A DNA stretch of 64,000 bases, from assembly GCF_001522865.1 (NCBI RefSeq), contig NZ_LOWB01000033.1, positions 1-64,000 on the forward strand. Reading direction: 5' to 3'. The translations under genes and the position numbers were made by a program. Source of the stretch: Burkholderia sp. TSV86 (GTDB lineage Bacteria > Pseudomonadota > Gammaproteobacteria > Burkholderiales > Burkholderiaceae). This document shows, one piece after another, positions 8,310 to 16,738 of the stretch (position 1 is its first letter; each line of letters starts with the position of its first letter). The notes under the pieces were generated by a model that made no database searches, was not told the origin of the DNA, and was given only the letters and a program-made list of their open reading frames with translations.

Positions 8310-10310
8310 ATGTTCGACAAGATCCTGATCGCCAACCGCGGAGAAATCGCGTGCCGGGTGGCCGCAACCTGCAAACGTCTCGGCATTGCCAGCGTCGCGG
8401 TTTATTCGGACGCCGATGTGCACGCGAAGCACGTCGCTGCATGTGACGAAGCTGTGCATATCGGCGGGGCGGCCGCGGCTGACAGTTATCTGCAAATCGC
8501 GCGCATCGTCGATGCCGCCCGGGCGACGGGCGCGCAGGCGATTCATCCGGGCTATGGCTTCCTGTCGGAGAATGAGGATTTCGCGCGCGCGTGCGCCGAA
8601 GCGGGGATCGTGTTCATTGGCCCGCCCATCGACGCGATCGCGGCGATGGGCTCGAAGGCTGCCGCGAAGGCGCTGATGCAGGCCGCGGCGGTGCCGCTCG
8701 TGCCCGGCTATCACGGAGACGATCAGGCAGCCGATTTGTTGCGGCGCGAAGCGGATCGGATCGGCTATCCGGTGCTGCTGAAGGCGAGCGCGGGCGGCGG
8801 CGGCAAGGGCATGCGGGTGGTCGAGCGAGCGGACGATTTTGCTGCGGCGCTCTTGTCGTGCCAGCGTGAAGCGGCCGCGAGCTTCGGCAACGATCGCGTG
8901 CTGATCGAAAAATATTTGCAACGCCCGCGCCACGTCGAGGTGCAGGTATTCGGCGATACGTTCGGCAATGCGGTTTATCTGTTCGATCGCGATTGTTCGG
9001 TGCAGCGCCGTCACCAGAAGGTGCTCGAGGAGGCGCCCGCACCGGGCCTGCCGGACAGCGTCCGGCAGGCGATGGGCGCGGCAGCGGTCGCGGCTGCGCG
9101 TGCGGTCGGCTATGTCGGCGCGGGCACCGTCGAATTCATCATGACGGGCGATACGTTCTACTTCATGGAAATGAACACGCGGCTGCAAGTCGAGCATCCG
9201 GTGACTGAAATGGTCACGGGGCTCGATCTCGTCGAATGGCAGCTGCGCGTCGCGGCGGGCGAGCCGCTGCCGTTGCAGCAGGCGCAGTTGCGCGTGCGCG
9301 GCCACGCGGTCGAAGCGCGGCTCTATGCGGAGAATCCCGTGCGTGGCTTCCTGCCGTCGACCGGCACGCTCAAGCATCTGCGACTGCCGGCGGGCGTGGA
9401 ATTTGCGCTCGGCGCGGCCGTGCGCATCGACAGCGGCGTGCGCGAGGGCGATGCGATCACGCCGTTTTACGATCCAATGATCGCGAAACTGATCGCGCAC
9501 GGCGAAACTCGTGCGCAGGCGTTGGCGACGCTTGTGCGCGCGCTGCGCGAATGCGAAGTCGTCGGCTTGCAGACGAATGCGGCGTTCCTGCAGCGCATCG
9601 TCGAGAGTCGGCCATTTGCCGACGCGGATCTCGACACGGGGCTGATCGAGCGTCATCGCGACGCGCTGCTCGCGCCGCGCGATGCGCCGGCTGCCGCGCT
9701 CGCGCTGGCCTGCGCGGCGCTGTTCGCGCGCGAGCAGGATGCGGCGCGGCGCGGCGAGCCCGTGTCGCCGTGGAGCGCGTTGTCGAGCTGGCGGCTCAAC
9801 GGCGGCTATACGCGCACGCTCGAATGGTGCGCGCTCGCCGACGACGCGGCGCTTGCCCTCCGCTACGCGCACGGCGATGGCGGACAAACGCTGCAGATCG
9901 ACGGCGTTGCCCAACCGTTCGTTTGGACGCGCGGCGCGGGCCCGCTCGATTTCGACGTGACGCTCGGCGGCGTGCGCACGGGCGGGCGTGTGTATGTCGA
10001 CGGCGACACGTTCCATGTGTTCTGCCAGGGCGTTGCATGCGCGTTCCAATGGCGCAACCTGCTCGAGCACGCGGCCGATTCGACCGACGGCGAGGGCCGC
10101 CTCACCGCGCCGATGCCGGGCAAAGTGATTGCGGTGCTCGTCGAGCCGGGGCAGAAGGTCGAGCAGGGCGATCCGCTGATCGTGATGGAAGCGATGAAAA
10201 TGGAACACACGATCGGCGCACCGGCGGCAGGCGTCGTCGGCGAAGTGTTATATGCGGTCGGTGATCAGGTCGCGGACGGCGCGCAGTTGTTGATTTTGGG
10301 CAAAGAGTGA
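8310..10310 (+). CDS. liuD: 3-methylcrotonyl-CoA carboxylase, biotin carboxylase/biotin carrier (alpha) subunit
   Basis: A 666-residue protein. The biotin carboxylase domain starts at MFDKILIANRGEIACRVAATC, with the ATP-grasp glycine loop KASAGGGGKGMRVV and the catalytic FMEMNTRLQVEHPVTEMVTG. A linker region follows, then a C-terminal biotinyl domain with VMEAMKMEHT, where K630 should be biotinylated. It carboxylates its own biotin with ATP and bicarbonate and works with LiuB. The gap to liuC is 156 bases and holds a hairpin, so expression may be partly uncoupled. The usual next gene, liuE (HMG-CoA lyase), is absent; a DUF2827 gene follows instead. Confidence 0.93.
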   Translation: MFDKILIANRGEIACRVAATCKRLGIASVAVYSDADVHAKHVAACDEAVHIGGAAAADSYLQIARIVDAARATGAQAIHPGYGFLSENEDFARACAEAGIVFIGPPIDAIAAMGSKAAAKALMQAAAVPLVPGYHGDDQAADLLRREADRIGYPVLLKASAGGGGKGMRVVERADDFAAALLSCQREAAASFGNDRVLIEKYLQRPRHVEVQVFGDTFGNAVYLFDRDCSVQRRHQKVLEEAPAPGLPDSVRQAMGAAAVAAARAVGYVGAGTVEFIMTGDTFYFMEMNTRLQVEHPVTEMVTGLDLVEWQLRVAAGEPLPLQQAQLRVRGHAVEARLYAENPVRGFLPSTGTLKHLRLPAGVEFALGAAVRIDSGVREGDAITPFYDPMIAKLIAHGETRAQALATLVRALRECEVVGLQTNAAFLQRIVESRPFADADLDTGLIERHRDALLAPRDAPAAALALACAALFAREQDAARRGEPVSPWSALSSWRLNGGYTRTLEWCALADDAALALRYAHGDGGQTLQIDGVAQPFVWTRGAGPLDFDVTLGGVRTGGRVYVDGDTFHVFCQGVACAFQWRNLLEHAADSTDGEGRLTAPMPGKVIAVLVEPGQKVEQGDPLIVMEAMKMEHTIGAPAAGVVGEVLYAVGDQVADGAQLLILGKE

Positions 10311-10468
10311 CAGCCGGACGGCGTCAAACCTTAACGATATCTGACAGTCCGATTATTTGATGTCCGCTAGACTCATTTATGGGGGCGCGCGACGCGGGCG
10401 GTAGAACTTAAAACGCAACAGGCGGGCGGCGCGCTACACTGCGAACTTTCCCTTGCCTCCGGCATGCG

Positions 10469-11614
10469 ATGACACCCCCTGTCGATTTAAATGGCTTGCG
10501 TATTGGCATCACAATCGGCCTGCGCGAGCCGAATGAGAGCCTGTGGATCAACGGCATCAAGCAAAATGCGCTGTTTTTAGCGAAATTGTTGATGAAATCG
10601 TCGCGCGGTTATCGCGTGACGCTCGTTAATACCACTAACGTTCCGCTCACCGATGCGCTGCCATGGGACCGCCGGATTTTCGGAACCCGTTCGTTTTCCG
10701 AAATGAAGGATTCGCTCGACGTACTAATCGAGCTTGGTGGCCAGATCGACGGCGAGCAGACTGCGTATTTGAAGGCGCGCGGCGTGAAAATCGTCAGTTA
10801 TTGCTGTGGCGTCGAATATATCAACGCGGTCGAATCGATTTTATTCGGCCGCCGAATGTGGGAATCACTCTTTATCAATCGTGGTTACGACGAGATTTGG
10901 GCGATTCCGCAGATCGCGCAATCGTCGTTGCCGTTTTTGCAGTCGTTGCGGCGTTGTCCAGCCCGCGTCGTGCCGTTCGTTTGGGATCCGATGTTTCTCG
11001 GCGAGCGCACGCGGCTTCTGGCCGGGAATGGCGAATACCAGCCGAGCGGCAAGCGGGCGAAGCGGCTGACGGTGATGGAGCCGAACTTCGACGTGGTCAA
11101 GTGCTGCATCTATCCGCTGCTCATCATCGACGAGGTTTATCGCCACGATCCTGATGCGATCGCATTTACGCATGTGACGAACGCCGATCGCCTCGCGCGC
11201 GAGAGCCCGGAATTCACGATGCTGATGAACTATCTGGAGATCGTGCGCGCGAGCAAGGCGAGCTTTGTCGGGCGCTACGACACGCCCACGTTCCTTGCCG
11301 AATACTCCGATGTCGTCGTATCGCACCAGTGGGAAAACCCGCTGAACTACTTCTACTTCGACGTTTGTTGGCAGGGCTACCCGCTTGTCCATAACGCGAG
11401 CCTTGCGCCTGATCTCGGCTATTACTATTCGGGCAACGACGTATCCGCGGGCGTCGACGCGCTGCTGCGCGCGCTGCGCGAGCACGACGACGACTGGGAG
11501 GGCTATACGGCGCGGCAGCGGGCGATCCTGCGGCGCTACACGTCGAAGAGCCCGGCGCTCGTTGCCGAATACGACACGCTGCTCGCGAATCTCGTCAACG
11601 ACAGAAACCGCTGA
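10469..11614 (+). CDS. DUF2827 family protein (putative glycosyltransferase), copy 1
   Basis: A 381-residue cytoplasmic protein with no signal peptide. It shares the family landmarks with the two minus-strand genes beyond it: an N-terminal GITIGLREPNESLWINGI segment, WDPMF, VMEPNFDVVKCCIYPLLI and VVSHQWENPLNYFYFDVCW followed by YPLVHN. The two-domain layout with a C-terminal conserved E-N-x-x-N-Y and late GYYY resembles GT-B glycosyltransferases, and DUF2827 proteins are generally regarded as glycosyltransferase-like. Activity is unproven. This copy is convergent with copy 2 and is the most divergent of the three. A short inverted repeat (11615-11622 with 11643-11650) lies after its stop. Confidence 0.85.
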   Translation: MTPPVDLNGLRIGITIGLREPNESLWINGIKQNALFLAKLLMKSSRGYRVTLVNTTNVPLTDALPWDRRIFGTRSFSEMKDSLDVLIELGGQIDGEQTAYLKARGVKIVSYCCGVEYINAVESILFGRRMWESLFINRGYDEIWAIPQIAQSSLPFLQSLRRCPARVVPFVWDPMFLGERTRLLAGNGEYQPSGKRAKRLTVMEPNFDVVKCCIYPLLIIDEVYRHDPDAIAFTHVTNADRLARESPEFTMLMNYLEIVRASKASFVGRYDTPTFLAEYSDVVVSHQWENPLNYFYFDVCWQGYPLVHNASLAPDLGYYYSGNDVSAGVDALLRALREHDDDWEGYTARQRAILRRYTSKSPALVAEYDTLLANLVNDRNR

Positions 11615-11696
11615 TGCGGCAACGGCCGGCGGGCGTCTGTGTTTGCCGCACCATGCCCCGTCATGCCGCGCGATGTGATGCCTGGCCGCGTTGCGT

Positions 11697-12848
11697 TTAT
11701 CGATATAGTGCGGCAAGTGCGTCGGTATAGACGGCGATGTTGTCGGCGTTGTAGATGCTGACCGAGTCGAGCAATACGCGCGCGTTTTCCCGGTACGCAT
11801 CGAGATGCGCATCGTGGTTGCGGAACGCGTCGATGAGCGCTCGGCCTCCGTGCTGGCAGTTGAAATCCGGGTAGTAGTAGCCGCATTTGCCGAGAAACGG
11901 CGAATTGTGGATCAGCGGATAGCTGCCGTACAACAGCTCGTAGTACAGATAATTTTGCGCGTTCTCCCACGTGTGCGAAACCACCGCGTCGCCATACGCG
12001 GCCATGAACTCATACACCGCGAAGCGTCCTTCGAACGTCGTGAGGCCATGCGTGACGATATCGAGATTCGTCGCGAATTTCACGAACGTTGCGTGCTCCT
12101 TCATATGCAGCGTGTTGCACACGCGCGCGTTTTCGAGAAACGACGGTTGCGCGCGATACGCTTCTTCGACGATCAGCATCGGGATCATGCTGGTCTTCAC
12201 CATGCAGATGTTCGGCTCGAAGATCGCAACGCGCCAGCGCGGCTTACCAGGTTGATAGCCGAATTCGAGGTGCGGGGCGAGCGTTGCGCGGGCCTTATCG
12301 AACAGCACCGGATGCCAGATGTGCGCAACGATCGTGACGGGCGAGCGCAACCCTGTCTCGAGATAGTGCCGGCACGAGCGCTCGAATTCGGGAATCGTCC
12401 AAACGCTGTCGTAGGCCGCACCCGAGAACAGGAAGCCGGGCGGCTTGTCGAACATCGCTCGCTCGATGTCGATCACATAATCGTTACCGACCCGCATCGT
12501 GACCACCTTGCCGCCGCTCGCGCGGAAATGCGCAATCCAGCTTGCGTCGAACTGTGCGCTCATCTCGATCAGCACGTCGCAGCGGGCGAGCGCTTCGTCC
12601 ATCGACCACAGCGGCACGTTCCATTCGTCGAGCATCATCTGAGGATCGGCCGCGTTGCTGCCGCCGCCGTTGACGAGCACCGCTTCGGCGACGAGCGGCG
12701 ACTGGCGCAACAGCAGCACCAGCAGCAGGCAGTTCTGGAAGATGCCATTTTCCCATAGCGATTGGCCGGCGCCACGAACGAACAGCGATACGCCGACGAT
12801 GACACGCTTGCTGCCGTCACGCACGCCGCGAGCGGTGGATTCGGACAT
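11697..12848 (-). CDS. DUF2827 family protein (putative glycosyltransferase), copy 2
   Basis: 383 residues from ATG 12848 (MSESTARGVRDGSKR), preceded by GGAG in CCCGGAGAAAAAAGC. Longer upstream frames lack family similarity. It carries GVSLFVRGAGQSLWENGI, WTIPEFERSCRHYLETGLRSP, IFEPNICMVKTSMIPMLIVEE, VVSHTWENAQNYLYYELLYG, PLIHNSPFLGKCGYYYPDF and a complete helical C-terminus. It lies 17 bases downstream of copy 3 on the same strand, so the two are almost certainly cotranscribed. The same run contains a lipoprotein and a trimeric autotransporter upstream. A role in glycosylating that Ser/Thr-rich adhesin is a context-based hypothesis. Confidence 0.87.
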   Translation of the reverse strand: MSESTARGVRDGSKRVIVGVSLFVRGAGQSLWENGIFQNCLLLVLLLRQSPLVAEAVLVNGGGSNAADPQMMLDEWNVPLWSMDEALARCDVLIEMSAQFDASWIAHFRASGGKVVTMRVGNDYVIDIERAMFDKPPGFLFSGAAYDSVWTIPEFERSCRHYLETGLRSPVTIVAHIWHPVLFDKARATLAPHLEFGYQPGKPRWRVAIFEPNICMVKTSMIPMLIVEEAYRAQPSFLENARVCNTLHMKEHATFVKFATNLDIVTHGLTTFEGRFAVYEFMAAYGDAVVSHTWENAQNYLYYELLYGSYPLIHNSPFLGKCGYYYPDFNCQHGGRALIDAFRNHDAHLDAYRENARVLLDSVSIYNADNIAVYTDALAALYR

Positions 12849-12865
12849 GCTTTTTTCTCCGGGAT

Positions 12866-13966
12866 TCAAGCTTTTGCAATCAGACGCATCACGAACGCAT
12901 CGACATTGCACGGATTGTCGATCGCGACATCGCGCAGCAACGCGTTGGCGAGTGCGCGGCCGCCGGCCGCCGAGTCGAAATCCGGGTAATAGTAGCCGGC
13001 GCCGTTGAGCAGCGGCGAATTGTGGATTAGCGGATAACCGCCGTACAACACGTCGTAGTACAGATAATTCTGCGAATTTTCCCAATGATGAGACACGACG
13101 GCATCCGCATGCGACGACAGGAACAACGGCAGATCGATCCGCGGCTCGAACGTGGCTTTGTGATCGCGAACCAGGTCAAGCGCGTTCGCGAAATGCACGA
13201 AGCTCGGATGCGACTTCATATGCATGGCGTTGACGACGAACATGTGCTGGACCGCGTCCGGTTGCGCGCGGTAGAACTCCTCGCATGCGAGCATTGGATA
13301 ATGGCAGCTTTTGACGACAGAGATGTTCGGTTCGAGGATCGCGAGCCGCCAAGGCCGCGGACCGGGACGATAGCCGTAGGTCAACCCTTCGGCCGCGAGT
13401 TGCGCGTTGCGGCGCTCGATGAAATACGAAGACCAGATGTGCGGCATCGTATGGACGGGAGCGCGCAATGAAGTGTGCAGCAGCGGTGCGCATGTCTTCT
13501 CCGATTTTTGCAGCACCCACACTTCATCGAAGCGTGCGCCGTTGAACACATGACCCGATGGCAGCCCGAAGAGCGGCGCCTCGCACAGCCCCGCATAAGT
13601 ATGGCCGACAAAGAATGCGACAAGCTTCTTGCCGAGCGCGCGCATATGGTTGAGCCAGCCGACGTCGAGCTGCGCGCCCATCTCGATCACGACATCGAGT
13701 TCGTGCGTGACGTCACGCGGATTGGCAAGCGCGATATCGAGGCCGCCGAAATCGAGTCCATCGGGTAGCCTGCTCGCGTCGCCGCCATTCAGGAAGTACA
13801 CCGGGCCGATCGCGTCCGATTGCTTGAGCAGCATCGCGAGAAACGCAATGTTTTGATGGATGCCGCTTTCCCAGATGGCCTGGCCGCCATGGGCAAACAG
13901 CGAGATGCCGACGGCCGGGCGTTTTTCGCGCCGTCCGGCGGACGATGAGGATGCTTGATCGATCAC
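12866..13966 (-). CDS. DUF2827 family protein (putative glycosyltransferase), copy 3, shortened C-terminus
   Basis: 366 residues, close paralogue of copy 2: GISLFAHGGQAIWESGI, WVLQKSEKTCAPLLHTSLRAP, ILEPNISVVKSCHYPMLACEE, VVSHHWENSQNYLYYDVLYG and PLIHNSPLLNGAGYYYPDF all align. After AGGRALANALL the sequence jumps directly to RDVAIDNPCNVDAF. Copy 2 has about 20 extra residues there (the HDAHLDAYRENARVLLDS helix). This looks like a small in-frame deletion near the end of the second domain. The gene starts 28 bases after the 72-codon frame upstream and 17 bases before copy 2. It may be less active than copy 2 or have altered specificity. Confidence 0.87.
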   Translation of the reverse strand: MIDQASSSSAGRREKRPAVGISLFAHGGQAIWESGIHQNIAFLAMLLKQSDAIGPVYFLNGGDASRLPDGLDFGGLDIALANPRDVTHELDVVIEMGAQLDVGWLNHMRALGKKLVAFFVGHTYAGLCEAPLFGLPSGHVFNGARFDEVWVLQKSEKTCAPLLHTSLRAPVHTMPHIWSSYFIERRNAQLAAEGLTYGYRPGPRPWRLAILEPNISVVKSCHYPMLACEEFYRAQPDAVQHMFVVNAMHMKSHPSFVHFANALDLVRDHKATFEPRIDLPLFLSSHADAVVSHHWENSQNYLYYDVLYGGYPLIHNSPLLNGAGYYYPDFDSAAGGRALANALLRDVAIDNPCNVDAFVMRLIAKA

Positions 13967-13994
13967 CGGCTATGTCCGTTTTCAGCATCGAACC

Positions 13995-14213
13995 TCATCG
14001 GTTGCCCAACGGGTCGATGCGCAGCTGATGAGTGAGCAACGCGGCCGGTGCGTTCGCGGTGCGCTCGAACGCGATCCGGAAGTCGGCCGGAATGCGGCTG
14101 GAGCGGGCTGGATACGCGATCCGGATCGCCGGGCCGAACGAATCGGCCTGCGGCAGATTGTGACATAGAAGCCCGCGCGCGATGCATCCGGCGATGTGCG
14201 TGCGGGTTTCCAT
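13995..14213 (-). CDS. Small hypothetical protein in the adhesin operon
   Basis: A 72-codon frame (METRTHIAGCIARGLL...) lying between the lipoprotein gene and DUF2827 copy 3 on the same strand, with gaps of 19 and 28 bases. Third codon positions are mostly G or C, as in real genes here, but there is no good RBS and no recognised domain. It could be a genuine small protein, the remnant of a longer gene, or chance. I do not assign a function. Confidence 0.35.
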   Translation of the reverse strand: METRTHIAGCIARGLLCHNLPQADSFGPAIRIAYPARSSRIPADFRIAFERTANAPAALLTHQLRIDPLGNR

Positions 14214-14232
14214 GCCGGTCACGGGCTGGCGG

Positions 14233-14553
14233 TCATGAACCCGGCGCCGACGAGGCGAGCGGCGTCGCAACGCATTCGAACGTAAGGCTCAATGGTTCGT
14301 CATGCTGACCGTTATCGCGGTAAGCGGCGTCGGCTGCAATCGTGTTGACTTGGCGATCGCCGCAGACGCGCGCGGCGACATTCGTGCAGATTGCGTTTTC
14401 TCCGAACAAGCCGCCACAGGAGACGCGGTACGCGTCCGGATGGTCGGGCAGACGGGTCTGCGTGATCGAGTAAGTCGGCCAACTCGATGCGGTGCATCCT
14501 GCCGCCGCGAGCGCCGCGAACGTGAGCGTGGTCCAAGTGATCTTCATCGTCAT
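14233..14553 (-). CDS. Small Cys-rich lipoprotein next to autotransporter
   Basis: 106 residues from ATG 14553 (MTMKITWTTLTFAAL); the longer frame prepends an unlikely 19 residues. The signal peptide ends in a lipobox LAAAGC-TAS. The residue after the lipid-modified Cys is Thr, not Asp, which predicts outer-membrane sorting. The mature part has four cysteines in the pattern YRVSCGG...AICTNVAARVCG...FEC, probably two disulfides. It starts 47 bases after the end of the trimeric autotransporter, on the same strand. Small lipoproteins linked to trimeric autotransporters (for example SadB beside SadA in enterobacteria) assist their export; an equivalent role here is inferred from position only. 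Confidence 0.75.
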   Translation of the reverse strand: MTMKITWTTLTFAALAAAGCTASSWPTYSITQTRLPDHPDAYRVSCGGLFGENAICTNVAARVCGDRQVNTIAADAAYRDNGQHDEPLSLTFECVATPLASSAPGS

Positions 14554-15278
14554 GTTTTCTCCAAATTGGCGCGGCGACGCAATGCGCTCGCCGCTGCGCG
14601 TTACTTCCATTGATAAAGCATGCCCGCGCCAAGCACTTTCTGACTGCCGCTGAGACCGCCATTCAGCGACGCCTTCAGGTTCTCGGTGAGCCGCGCCTGT
14701 ATGCCGAGCGCCATCGCCTTCTGGCCAAGGAACGTCGATGAGCCGACGCCCATCGCGAAATTCGAGTCGCGGTCCATATGCGGAATCGCCGCCATGGCCG
14801 CTACGGCCGCAATCCCTTGGCGTGCCATCGCATCGGTCTGCTGAAGCTGTTGCTGCTGTTGGTTGATCTGTGCGCCAAGAGTGTCGATCTGGGTCTGCTG
14901 ATTCGACAGCGATTGCGACATCGATGCCGACAACGCATTCAACTGGTTCAGGTTCACCGCATCGGTGCCTTCGGTGCCCGGCGCGACGTTCGTGATTTGT
15001 CGTTGCTGCGTGGCGCTGCCGACCGACACCACGTTTGAGCGGCCCGCATCATTCGAATTCGCGCCGATCGCGACCGAGTTCGAGCCGGCGGTGACGGAGG
15101 GCGCGGCGGTGGACGGCGCGCTCATGTCGGCCGCGATGCCGGTGCTCGCGGGCAGCGAGTGGATCACGTTTTCCGTGATCGATGTTGATAGCGACGTGAT
15201 CTGCGTATTGATGTTCGTTACGCTCGTCGATAGCGAGGCGACCGAGGTGTTGGTGTTCGACAGGCTGGTCGATAGTGA

Positions 15279-15503
15279 GCCGAGGCCGGTCGAGGCCGAC
15301 GTGGACAGCGACGCAAGATTGCTGTTGGTCGTCGACAGCCCGGTGGACAGCGAGCCGATGCTCGTCGAAGTCGACGTGGACAGCGACGCGAGATTGCTAT
15401 TGGTTGCCGACAGCCCGGTGGACAGCGAACCGACCGCGGTCGACGTTGACGTGGACAGCGACGCCAGGTTGCTGTTCGTTGTGTTCAGCCCTGTCGACAA
15501 TGA
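15279..15503 (-). repeat. Three 75-bp tandem repeats in the second adhesin stalk
   Basis: Units 15429-15503, 15354-15428 and 15279-15353 each encode a 25-residue module of the form SLSTGLS-x-TNSNLA followed by SLSTSTST-x-x-G. They are in frame and extend the stalk. Such repeats can expand or contract by recombination and so tune adhesin length. Confidence 0.8.
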
Positions 15504-16378
15504 TACGACGGTGCTGTTGGTCGCATAGAGCTGGCTGCCGTTGATCGCGTCCGTGCTGACCTTCGCAATCCTGCCGGCCGCGACGTTCGTGATTTGCCGC
15601 TCGGCGCCCGGTGTGCCGACGCTGAACACGCCGACAGGGTTGCTGCCTGCAAAACCGCCGAACGTCAATCCCCCGATGGCCACCGACGGCACGGCGACGG
15701 CGGCCGACGTCGTCGCGCCATTGCCGATCGCGATCGAGTCGGCAATGTTAGCGATCGCGTTCGGACCGATCGCCACGCTGTTCGCGCCGGCCGCGATGCT
15801 GTCGGGCAGGGTCGAGTTCTCATGGAAGTACTTGATACCTTTTGCGTTGATGCTGTCGATCGCGTTGCCGACGCTGTGACTCACGCTCGTCGTGCCGTCG
15901 CTGTTGTACGTGACGTACGACGGCGCGGAAACCGCACGTTTGCCACGGAGTTCGCGCCAAGTGCGACCGAGTTATTGATGCTGGCCACCGCGCCGGTGCC
16001 GATGGCGATGGCGTTCACGCCGGTTGCGATGCTGTCCGTACCTGCCGAGTTGGCGTGAAAGTACTTGATGCCCTTTGCATTGATGTTGTCGAGTGCGTTG
16101 CCGACGCTGTGATTTGCGGTGGTCGTGCCATTGTCGTTGTACGTGACAAACGACGGCGCGGAGATCGTGCCCGTGGCAACGTTGTACACAGCGCCGCCGC
16201 CGAGAGCGGCGGCGGCGCTGTTGCCGAGGTTGCCGGCCGTTGACGCGACACTCGACAGTCCGGTGGACAACGAGCCGATGCCGATCGATGTGGAGGTCGA
16301 AAGAGACGCCATCGAGCTGTTTGCGGAGGCCAGGCCGGTGGAAAGCGAGTTGACCCCGCTCTGGGCGGCGTTGATTCC

Positions 16379-16738
16379 CGTCGAGGCCGAAGTTGATAAC
16401 GATGTTAATAAATTCTTAGTTGTACTAAGCCCAGTGGACAGCGAAAAAACGTTGCCGTTGGCTGTAGAGAGTCCGCTGGAAAGCGATGCGATGTTGCTGT
16501 TGGCGGTGCCTAGGCCGGTGGAAAGCGAATTGACTCCGCTTTGAGCCGTATTGATTCCAGTCGAGGCCGAGATTGATAAAGATGTTAGTAAATTATTAGT
16601 TGTACTAAGTCCAGTGGATAGCGAAAAAACGTTGCCATGGACCGTCGATAGCCCGCTGGAAAGCGAAGCGATATTGCTGCTGGCCGCGCCGAGGCCGGTG
16701 GAAAGGGAGTTGACGCTGGCCTGAGCCGTACCGATTCC
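16379..16738 (-). repeat. Two 180-bp tandem repeats in the first adhesin stalk
   Basis: Units 16559-16738 and 16379-16558 encode a 60-residue block that begins GI-x-TAQ-x-x-VNSLSTGL and consists of four SLSTGLS-like submodules of 14 residues plus a linker. A third partial copy starts at 16378 and diverges after about 25 residues. The submodules resemble those of the 75-bp repeats downstream, so both arrays probably derive from one ancestral 14-residue unit. Confidence 0.8.

Noticed and set aside
8289-10208. A very long minus-strand open frame opposite liuD
   Set aside because: Antisense shadow of a strongly GC3-biased gene. It is rich in Arg and His with no domain, and liuD on the plus strand is unambiguous.
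11615-11650. Inverted repeat TGCGGCAA/TTGCCGCA as a bidirectional terminator
   Set aside because: 8-base arms with a 20-base loop and no T-run; too weak to call.
15279-16738. Regular repeats resembling a CRISPR array
   Set aside because: Repeats are contiguous, in frame and encode adhesin stalk modules; there are no unique spacers of constant length and no cas genes.
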